A stretch of 26,990 nt of DNA from the IMG/VR virus record IMGVR_UViG_3300030450_000645, positions 1 through 26,990 of that record; one strand, given 5' to 3'. Source of the DNA: a virus. The stretch's first letter is position 1, and the number at the start of each line of letters is the position of its first letter. The notes under the pieces were generated by a model. It saw nothing but the letters and a program-made list of their open reading frames with translations. It was not told where the DNA came from and did not search any database. Of this stretch, positions 6,433 to 13,048 are shown piece after piece. The translations under genes were made by a program, and so were the position numbers.

Positions 6433-7074
6433 ATGGAACTCAACACTACAGGAGGAGCTTTTCCTGAAGAAACCCCTGCTTATAACGAGCAGGATCAAGC
6501 TATACTTGATGGTCAGGAAATACCAGAAGAGCAGGAAGAAGAACTTATTGGAGGTAAGTTCAGGTCTGCGGATGATCTTCTACAGGCTTATCAAGAGCTT
6601 GAAAGAAAACTTGGTCAACGGGAACAGCCTGAAGTAGAGGATTTCTACGAAGAAGATCCTGATATAGAGGGTGTTCAAGTACCTGATGACGCAGTAGAGC
6701 AGTCTCTCCCACCATCAGAAGAATCAACCATCTTAGAAACTATTGGTGGTGCTGAGAACCTAAGTACTATTAGGGAATGGGCTCAAGCTGAACTTGATCA
6801 GGATGAGATTGATGCTTATAACGAGGAGGTTAATAGCGGAGACTACACAAGAGCTAGGAACGCTGTTCAATCTATGTTCTTTGCTTATAACCAAGCTGTA
6901 GGACAAGAACCTTCTTTACTAGGTGGAAGAATTTCTAACGACGCCACTGATGTATATCGTTCAGTTCAAGAAGTAGAAGCTGCTATGAATGATCCTAGGT
7001 ATCTACACGACACTGCTTATACACGGGATGTAGAAGAGAAAGTTGGTAGATCAGATGTATTAACACCTAGATAG
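6433..7074 (+). CDS. Capsid assembly scaffolding protein, T7 gp9-like
   Basis: The 213-residue product is very acidic in its first half, as scaffolds usually are, and shorter than T7 gp9 (about 307). Two family signatures are present: KFRSADDLLQAYQELERKLG at residues 42-61, a helix conserved in T7-type scaffolds, and a C-terminal EVEAAMNDPRYLHDTAYTRDVEEKVGRSDVL segment (about 180-210) like the capsid-interacting end. Scaffolds direct coat assembly around the portal and leave before maturation. The ATG at 6433 abuts an AAGGA with no spacing, so initiation probably relies on ribosomes ending the upstream gene 3 nt earlier. Position between portal and major capsid gene confirms the assignment. 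Confidence 0.9.
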   Translation: MELNTTGGAFPEETPAYNEQDQAILDGQEIPEEQEEELIGGKFRSADDLLQAYQELERKLGQREQPEVEDFYEEDPDIEGVQVPDDAVEQSLPPSEESTILETIGGAENLSTIREWAQAELDQDEIDAYNEEVNSGDYTRARNAVQSMFFAYNQAVGQEPSLLGGRISNDATDVYRSVQEVEAAMNDPRYLHDTAYTRDVEEKVGRSDVLTPR

Positions 7075-7172
7075 GTTAATATTAAGAAAGCTTATGTAAG
7101 TATTGTTGCCTCTGAGGAGATAACAGCAGTCACAGCGTGAGCATTTAACATTTATTTAATCTTTCAAAAAAG
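7075..7172 (+). promoter_or_regulatory. 98-nt leader before the capsid gene, candidate phage promoter region
   Basis: This is the longest gap in the window and corresponds to the site of the phi10 promoter in T7. It contains TAACAGCAGTCACAG at 7121-7135, which shares TAAnAnnAnTCAC with the T7 promoter consensus in register but lacks the CTATAGGG part. A short CCTCTGAGG palindrome is at 7109-7117. The last 25 nt are A/T-rich, ending CAAAAAAG directly before the ATG, with no clear Shine-Dalgarno. No ORF of note lies here. The promoter reading is a guess from position and partial match. Confidence 0.3.
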
Positions 7173-8591
7173 ATGCCAGATTTTTCGAGCATCTCCAGGT
7201 TAGGTGGCATAAATGGTGTTCAGTATAACGCCAACTCTGCTGCTGGTAACTACGAAAAGGAGAATGCGAATTTTCTTAAAATCTTCTCTGGAGAAGTTCT
7301 AACAGTCTTCAATAGAGAAACAATTTTCAAAGACTTAACCCAGAAGAGAACTATCTCCTCAGGGAAATCAGCAAGCTTCCCAATTACGGGTCGCTTCTCA
7401 AGTCGATATCACCGCCCAGGCGATTGGATAACAGGCCAAGGAAACAAAGGGATGATCGGTGAGAAGATTATCACTATTGATGATCTACTTATCGCAGATG
7501 CCTCGATCTATGATTTAGATGAAGCCAAACTCCATTGGGACGTTAGGTCTATATACTCAAAAGAATTGGGTAGGGCTCTTTCAAGGGCTTATGACCAGCG
7601 TCTAGTCCGTACACTTCTAACAGCTTCCGAGTCTGATGGACGTGTTGATGACTGGGATAACAAGACTTATGCAACCGCTTCCGGTGGTGACGTAACGATT
7701 GCTTCTATTACAGGAAACAACGTTACTATGTCAGCTCAAATGACAGCAGCTTCTCAAGCTCTGTTTGCAGCTGGTGTGACAATGTACGGTGCAGATAGCG
7801 GAGCTTATGGTGTAATCACAACCACAGCTTCTAACGCTAACCCATCTGTTATTGTTATCAACCCAATCGGTGCTGTTGGTACTGGTACTGACGCAGCCTT
7901 CAAGGTTGGAGAGAAAGTATTCGTACTAGGTAAGCTTCCAGGTGGTACTTCATACACAGGTATTAACCTCAACGGTGCTGCTAACCGCAACGCTAGAGGT
8001 GAACTGATTGTTGAAAACCTCTACAAAGCTTGTCAAGCACTTGATGAGAAGGATGCACCTAAGGATGGACGTACCGTCGTCTTATCTCCAGGCGCCTATT
8101 ATGATTTACTCAATTCTGACCGTGCAATCAATACAGATTGGAACGGCGGAAGTGGTCAGAACGGTAGCTTCAAAGGTAACAACGTTCTAAGCGTTGCTGG
8201 CTTTACAGTTAGAACTTCTAACAACCTTGGTTCAGCTTCTTACGGTCAGACATACTCCGGTATTGCTAACCAATCAGCTACAAACCGTGGTGAGCGTCCT
8301 AACTACATCAATGGTAAGGATGGTTCTGACGGATCAGCTGCATCTGGTACTAACGACTACTACCAGGATGAGCAGGGTAACGCATCAAGCGTTGCTAATC
8401 TGTTTGGTATTTGCTTCACAAAAGAAGCAGTCGGAACAGTTGCTCTCAAGGATCTGAATATGCAGATGACTGGATCTGAGTACAAAGCAATGACTCAATC
8501 CACCATGATGGTCGCAAGCTACGCAGTTGGACACGGTATCCTCCGTCCCGATTGTGCAGTATCGCTACTCCATGACGGCAACCCTTGGTAA
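7173..8591 (+). CDS. Major capsid protein, T7 gp10-like
   Basis: This HK97-fold coat protein forms the icosahedral head. It aligns well by eye with T7 gp10A: KIFSGEVLTVFNRET (residues 36-50), RTISSGKSASFPITGR (59-74), EKIITIDDLLIADASIYDLDEAKLHWDVRSIYSKELG (97-133), GRTVVLSPGAYYDLL (299-313), EAVGTVALKDL (418-428) and a C-terminal VASYAVGHGILRPDCA (447-462). At 472 residues it is about 120 longer than gp10A. Most extra length is a Gly/Ala/Thr-rich insertion at about 165-265, and there is a second Gly/Ser/Asn-rich expansion at about 350-408. Codon choice leans to AAC, TTC, TAC and CGT more than in neighbouring genes, as expected for the most abundant virion protein. A terminator follows at 8616. 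No obvious slippery site for a gp10B-like frameshift was seen near the stop. Confidence 0.95.
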   Translation: MPDFSSISRLGGINGVQYNANSAAGNYEKENANFLKIFSGEVLTVFNRETIFKDLTQKRTISSGKSASFPITGRFSSRYHRPGDWITGQGNKGMIGEKIITIDDLLIADASIYDLDEAKLHWDVRSIYSKELGRALSRAYDQRLVRTLLTASESDGRVDDWDNKTYATASGGDVTIASITGNNVTMSAQMTAASQALFAAGVTMYGADSGAYGVITTTASNANPSVIVINPIGAVGTGTDAAFKVGEKVFVLGKLPGGTSYTGINLNGAANRNARGELIVENLYKACQALDEKDAPKDGRTVVLSPGAYYDLLNSDRAINTDWNGGSGQNGSFKGNNVLSVAGFTVRTSNNLGSASYGQTYSGIANQSATNRGERPNYINGKDGSDGSAASGTNDYYQDEQGNASSVANLFGICFTKEAVGTVALKDLNMQMTGSEYKAMTQSTMMVASYAVGHGILRPDCAVSLLHDGNPW

Positions 8592-8615
8592 ATACTTAGG
8601 AAAACCGAATACAAT

Positions 8616-8642
8616 AAGGGGAGGCGTATGTTTCCCCTTTTT
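8616..8642 (+). terminator. Rho-independent terminator after the major capsid gene
   Basis: AAGGGGA at 8616-8622 pairs perfectly with TCCCCTT at 8633-8639. Two further G-U pairs (8623-8624 with 8631-8632) close a 6-nt CGTATG loop, and the 3' arm runs into TTTTT (8638-8642). It lies 24 nt after the capsid stop and 11 nt before the next ATG. T7 has its single strong terminator, T-phi, at exactly this gene boundary (10/11), so a partial stop that raises capsid over tail transcripts is a reasonable inference. Confidence 0.8.
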
Positions 8643-8653
8643 GTTATCTATAT

Positions 8654-9289
8654 ATGGCAACTACAAAACTACAAGCAGTTAACACACTTCTTTCAATTAT
8701 TGGTGAGGCCCCTTTAAACCAGCTCACCCCTCCTCTTACTGGGGACGCAGCTTTAGCAGAAAGAGTATTAGATGAAATAAGTACTGAAGTCCAAGGTGCA
8801 GGTTGGTCTTGGAACACTATGGTATATAAAGAAATACCTTTAGACGCTAATGGGCATTCTACTCTTGCTTCTAATACTCTTGCTGTTCGTTTCAATCCCT
8901 TATCTTACCCTTCACAGCGGTTTGTTTTACGCGGTACTAAACTTTTTGACCGTGTAGAAAATAAGTATGATTTAAGAGGAAGTTTAGGTGTAGCTCTTAC
9001 TGGTGGTACGAGTGATCTTATTGCAGAAATAGTAGAAGAGTTAGCTTGGGATGATATACCTGAAACAGGTAAAAGATATATAACAATTAGAGCTGGTAGA
9101 GTATTTGCTAATAGGGCTGTTACTTCTCAGAGTATAGAAAGTTATACATCAGAAGATGAAGAGAAAGCTCTTCAAATTTTAAAGCGTACAGAAGATATGG
9201 CTCAAAATCATAACTTTATTAGTGGTCCTGATGATTTATATGGAGGACGCGTACAAACAACATTTGGTCCTGATATTATTAACCGCTAA
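8654..9289 (+). CDS. Tail tubular protein A, T7 gp11-like (adaptor/gatekeeper)
   Basis: The 211-residue product matches the gp11 family (T7 gp11 is 196). It has an N-terminal helix KLQAVNTLLSIIGEAPLNQL (residues 5-24), ALAERVLDEISTEVQGAGWSWNT (33-55; family pattern A.R.L....REVQ..GW.FNT), and a C-terminal half with YITIRAGRVFANRAVTS and EEKALQILKRTEDMA. Twelve copies form the ring under the portal that joins head to the tail nozzle and carries the fibres. The gene begins 11 nt after the terminator hairpin, and its stop forms TAATG with the next start, coupling it to the nozzle protein. Confidence 0.92.
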   Translation: MATTKLQAVNTLLSIIGEAPLNQLTPPLTGDAALAERVLDEISTEVQGAGWSWNTMVYKEIPLDANGHSTLASNTLAVRFNPLSYPSQRFVLRGTKLFDRVENKYDLRGSLGVALTGGTSDLIAEIVEELAWDDIPETGKRYITIRAGRVFANRAVTSQSIESYTSEDEEKALQILKRTEDMAQNHNFISGPDDLYGGRVQTTFGPDIINR

Positions 9290-12192
9290 TGTCTAGAGAA
9301 CTTTTTAACCAAGTCATTGGCCCACTAAATAAGGGGGTCAACCAACAAGCAACTAGTTTCGTTTTACCTGGGTTTTCTAAAACTCTTGAGAACGGTAACT
9401 GTGATTTGGTAGAGGGTCTTAAAAAAAGATTAGGATCAGTACCACTTATAAAAATAGGAGAGAACGCTAAAGCTAATGGTTTAACTTTATATGATGGTCA
9501 TGGTACTCCTGGTAATAATTTAACTGACCCCATTAAATGGGATGAAGCTTGGTATTACGTTTACAACAGGAGTGACACAGAAAGATTTGTTCTAGTAGTA
9601 GGGGACGATAGCTCTACAGTATCAAAAACTTGTACTACAACTAACGGTAGCCCAACAGTTACTATAACTTCAGGTGGTGTTTCTGATCTTTTTGTTGGAT
9701 CTACTGTAAGTGGTAGCAGTATTCCAACAGGAGCAAAGATCTTAGAGATTGGTACTAACCAGATGACTCTGGATATGAACGCAGACAGTAATGCTGGTAG
9801 TAGTAAAACTTTAACGGTTACATCTAGTAAAACTTTTGTAACTGGAGTAGCAGATATTGAACCTATTAGTGGAATACTCCCAACTGTTGTACCCATACAA
9901 CAAGTCTTTGCTGGTATAACTACTACTAATCTTGAATATTTAAGAGGATCTGGTAGAGCTAGAGATAGGTTTAGGGCTACATCATTTCAAGATAATGTAT
10001 TTGTAACTAATATACAGAAAAAGTGTGAGTTCGATAGCTCAGAAACTTTAACTAGGTACAACATAGGTTACATAAGTAATAACTATGTACCAATTAAAGC
10101 TCAGGTAAATGTCAAACTTATTGACTATTCAACCAAATATTCAATAGATATTGAGCTTGATGATGGTACAACAATTAACGGAACACATACTACACCTACT
10201 CTTGCATCAGGAACAGCAGTTAGTACACAGACTATTGCAACAGATTTAAGAACAGACCTCTTAGCTGACCCCAACGCTGCTCAAATAACTGTTACTGCTA
10301 AGGATTCTCAATTACTTATAAGCCTTACTAATGCTTCTAGATCCATCAAAAGTTTTGTAACTTCTGACGCTAGAGGTAATACTTTGATGGCTGGTTTCTC
10401 TAATCAGGTCACCAGTATTCTTGATCTACCTACTACATCTTGGGAGGGTTACTCAGTTATTGTTGCTCCTGATGGTGCTGCTGGTGAAAGTTCTTATTAC
10501 TTAAAATTTAACGCAGAGAACGTAACTGCTAACGGTACTTATGGTAGAGGTTCTTGGGAAGAGGCTGGAGCTTGGGGAGCACCAGGTAAGATCGATCCAG
10601 CTACTATGCCTCACGGTTTTCTTTACTATAAGAACGCAAGCGGTTTAACTAGATTTAGCTTTCTACCAAAAGATGGTAGTACTTATACAGATGGAACAGT
10701 TTCAACTGTACTTAAAAAATGGACTGAACGGTTAGCAGGTGATGCAGAGAAGATGGAACCTCCATCGTTTATGGATAGAAAGATTACAGATATTGTGTTC
10801 TTTAAAAACCGTCTTGGATTCATAAGTGGGGAGCACGTCATACTCAGTGAAGCTGGAGCTTATTACAATTTTTGGATTGAATCAGCTTTACAGGTTCTAG
10901 ATACAGACCCTATAGATCTAACAGCAGTTAGTAACGACGTAGCAGTACTGAACTATGCTTTGCAGCAGCAGGATGAGTTAGTTCTGTTCTCTAATGAGAA
11001 CCAGTTCAGACTCTATTCAGGTGACAACGTAACGTTCTCTCCAGAAACAGCTTCTGTAGGTCGTATAAGTTCCATTAGTATGGAATCAAAAGTTAAACCT
11101 CAACAAGTTGGACCTCAAGTTATATTCCCTGTTAAAGAAGGTGACTTCACAGGGCTACATACTTTTATTACTACTGACCGTACTGTTGGTATTAACCTCG
11201 GACAAACTGCTGTTATAACAGAAACAGTACCAAAGTATATACCAAAAAATATTGATTCATTAGCAGTTAGTAGAACAGATCAGTATCTAATAGCTCTTAG
11301 TCAAGACGATCCAGATGCTTTATATGTTTACCAATTCTTCTGGGAAGCTTCTGCTGGATCCTTAAGTAATAAACAAAACGCTTGGAGTAAGTGGACGTTC
11401 CCTAACAAGAGTATTTATTGGTGTGATTTTGTTGAAGGGACATTGTTGAATGTAGTTAAGTACACAGAGAACGGCACTGTTAAATACTACCTAGAAGGTA
11501 TCAACGCTTCTAGACCTCCTCAAATTGAGCAAGATCTATTTCTATTAGACAGGCAGTTATCTAGCTCTATTACTACTAATCTAGGTGCTGTCACTTTTAG
11601 TTATAGCGGTCTTACTAATAAGACTACCGTTACTCTGCCCTACCACACAGTAAATCTGAGTCAGTTCATTGTTATCAAAAAGGATAAAACTGATGCTAAC
11701 GAAGCTGAAAAACGTTGGGTCGTGGCTGCAACTGTTCCAGCTGGGGTTAATTCTTTTGTTTGCGATAGCTTGGGCGATTTTAGTGGAAGCTCATGGGTCT
11801 TTGGTGAGAAATACACGTTCAAGTTTGAACCGCCTCAGCTCATGCCCTATTCAAGAACTGCGACTGACAACACTTTTATCGGTACTCGTACTGGTCGCTT
11901 GCAGTTACGATATATGGATGTTTACTACAATGATGCAAGGTACTTCACCGTAGAAGTGACTCCAGATTTTAGAGATAAGAAGACTTACGAATTTGACAGA
12001 CGAGATCCTCTCAACGCTAATATTATTTTAAGTCAGGCTTCATCTTTTGATGAGTCTAAATTTCGTGCATATATCCAAAGTAAGAACGACCAAGTTAAAG
12101 TAGAAGTAGTAAACGACAGCATAGATCAAGCTAAGTTCGTCGCTTTAGAATGGACTGGCTTGTACTTTGATGTAGCGAGGAAGTACGGTTAA
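9289..12192 (+). CDS. Tail tubular protein B (nozzle), T7 gp12-like
   Basis: The 967-residue product begins SRELFNQVIGPLNKGVNQQATSFVLPGFSKTLENGNCD, the conserved opening of gp12 nozzle proteins (I..L..GVSQQ......Q...Q.N...). Further family segments are ITDIVFFKNRLGFISGEHVILSEAGAYYNFW (about residues 500-530), DEIVLFS-like QDELVLFSNENQFRL (563-577) and a C-terminal YMDVYYNDARYFTVEVTP. It forms the hexameric nozzle at the tail tip. It is about 170 residues longer than T7 gp12. Part of the extra length is a Thr/Ser/Gly-rich beta module at about 112-178, of a type seen widely as an add-on in phage structural proteins. The start is a TAATG overlap with gp11. Confidence 0.92.
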   Translation: MSRELFNQVIGPLNKGVNQQATSFVLPGFSKTLENGNCDLVEGLKKRLGSVPLIKIGENAKANGLTLYDGHGTPGNNLTDPIKWDEAWYYVYNRSDTERFVLVVGDDSSTVSKTCTTTNGSPTVTITSGGVSDLFVGSTVSGSSIPTGAKILEIGTNQMTLDMNADSNAGSSKTLTVTSSKTFVTGVADIEPISGILPTVVPIQQVFAGITTTNLEYLRGSGRARDRFRATSFQDNVFVTNIQKKCEFDSSETLTRYNIGYISNNYVPIKAQVNVKLIDYSTKYSIDIELDDGTTINGTHTTPTLASGTAVSTQTIATDLRTDLLADPNAAQITVTAKDSQLLISLTNASRSIKSFVTSDARGNTLMAGFSNQVTSILDLPTTSWEGYSVIVAPDGAAGESSYYLKFNAENVTANGTYGRGSWEEAGAWGAPGKIDPATMPHGFLYYKNASGLTRFSFLPKDGSTYTDGTVSTVLKKWTERLAGDAEKMEPPSFMDRKITDIVFFKNRLGFISGEHVILSEAGAYYNFWIESALQVLDTDPIDLTAVSNDVAVLNYALQQQDELVLFSNENQFRLYSGDNVTFSPETASVGRISSISMESKVKPQQVGPQVIFPVKEGDFTGLHTFITTDRTVGINLGQTAVITETVPKYIPKNIDSLAVSRTDQYLIALSQDDPDALYVYQFFWEASAGSLSNKQNAWSKWTFPNKSIYWCDFVEGTLLNVVKYTENGTVKYYLEGINASRPPQIEQDLFLLDRQLSSSITTNLGAVTFSYSGLTNKTTVTLPYHTVNLSQFIVIKKDKTDANEAEKRWVVAATVPAGVNSFVCDSLGDFSGSSWVFGEKYTFKFEPPQLMPYSRTATDNTFIGTRTGRLQLRYMDVYYNDARYFTVEVTPDFRDKKTYEFDRRDPLNANIILSQASSFDESKFRAYIQSKNDQVKVEVVNDSIDQAKFVALEWTGLYFDVARKYG

Positions 12193-13046
12193 TGGGTAAC
12201 AAACCTTCATCAGGAGCAGCTACAGAAGCTTCAACAACTAATTTCTTCGAAACTCCAGGCACTTTAAGCGCTATAAGCACAGCAGGTAATCTTGCTGCTA
12301 CTTATTTTGGACATCAAATTAGTAAGTATGAAACACAGCGTCAAAACGCTGAAGCTGAAAGACAGTACTGGGAACAGAAAGGAAACCTAGAAAGACAGAA
12401 CTATAGAGAATATGAGGTACAACAAAAACAATGGTTAAGGGATAGTCAATATGTTGAAAAACGTAAGCAGTATGAGCAAAAGCTAGCTACTCAGAGGTCT
12501 ACATATAAAGGTGAAGTAGCTGTTTCTGCTACTGAGAATTTAGGAAGACAGTTAGCTGATTTAGATGCTCGGTTCTATGAAGAAACAGCTAAAGACACTA
12601 TAGAACTTGAGACACAGAAATTGAATAGAGATGCTATTGCTGCTAAGAAGTCTGGAGTTGCCGCAGGAAAAGTAGGACGTTCTGTTAACGCTGCTAGAAA
12701 TCAATATAATCAGATTTATTTATCAACCCTCAGTAATAAGAACATTACTAAGAAGTGGAGAATCGCTGATAAGTTAGGAGCTGCTGAAGCTGAGGCTATT
12801 AGAGCTACTAACGCTGTTAAGGACATTCAGGACTACATACCAAATCCTGTTAATGATCCTCTTAAACCTATGGCTCCTCTACCAGTTAGAGGGATTATGC
12901 CAGCTAAAAAGGCTGGTCCTTCTAGCCTTGCTCTGGTTACTGGTCTAGTTTCTGATGTCATAGGTGGCAGAAGGTATTATGACTCTATGCAGCCAGATGT
13001 AAAAGGAGGCGATCCAAAAGAGATAGCCCCACCAGAGAGAAACTAG
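12192..13046 (+). CDS. Internal virion protein, T7 gp14-like position
   Basis: The 284-residue product follows the nozzle gene through a TAATG overlap and has a GAGGAAG ribosome binding site at 12177-12183. It begins with a Ser/Thr-rich stretch, then a mildly hydrophobic helix LSAISTAGNLAATYFGHQISK (about residues 25-45). A long charged helix rich in Gln, Arg and Tyr follows (about 48-110), and a second Ala-rich helical region (130-215). The end is a Pro-rich tail. This layout (N-terminal membrane-active helix, then coiled coil) matches T7 gp14, which goes into the host outer membrane during ejection, although T7 gp14 is shorter (196). Sequence similarity to gp14 is not obvious by eye; the call rests on order and architecture. 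Confidence 0.8.
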   Translation: MGNKPSSGAATEASTTNFFETPGTLSAISTAGNLAATYFGHQISKYETQRQNAEAERQYWEQKGNLERQNYREYEVQQKQWLRDSQYVEKRKQYEQKLATQRSTYKGEVAVSATENLGRQLADLDARFYEETAKDTIELETQKLNRDAIAAKKSGVAAGKVGRSVNAARNQYNQIYLSTLSNKNITKKWRIADKLGAAEAEAIRATNAVKDIQDYIPNPVNDPLKPMAPLPVRGIMPAKKAGPSSLALVTGLVSDVIGGRRYYDSMQPDVKGGDPKEIAPPERN

Positions 13047-13048
13047 TA

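Noticed and set aside
8008-8457. Two plus-strand frames inside the capsid gene
   Set aside because: They are out-of-frame shadows of conserved capsid sequence.
9561-9896. Minus-strand frame of 111 codons inside the nozzle gene
   Set aside because: It is antisense to well-supported gp12 sequence; the hydrophobic Val/Leu-rich product is typical of reverse-complemented Thr/Ser-rich coding.
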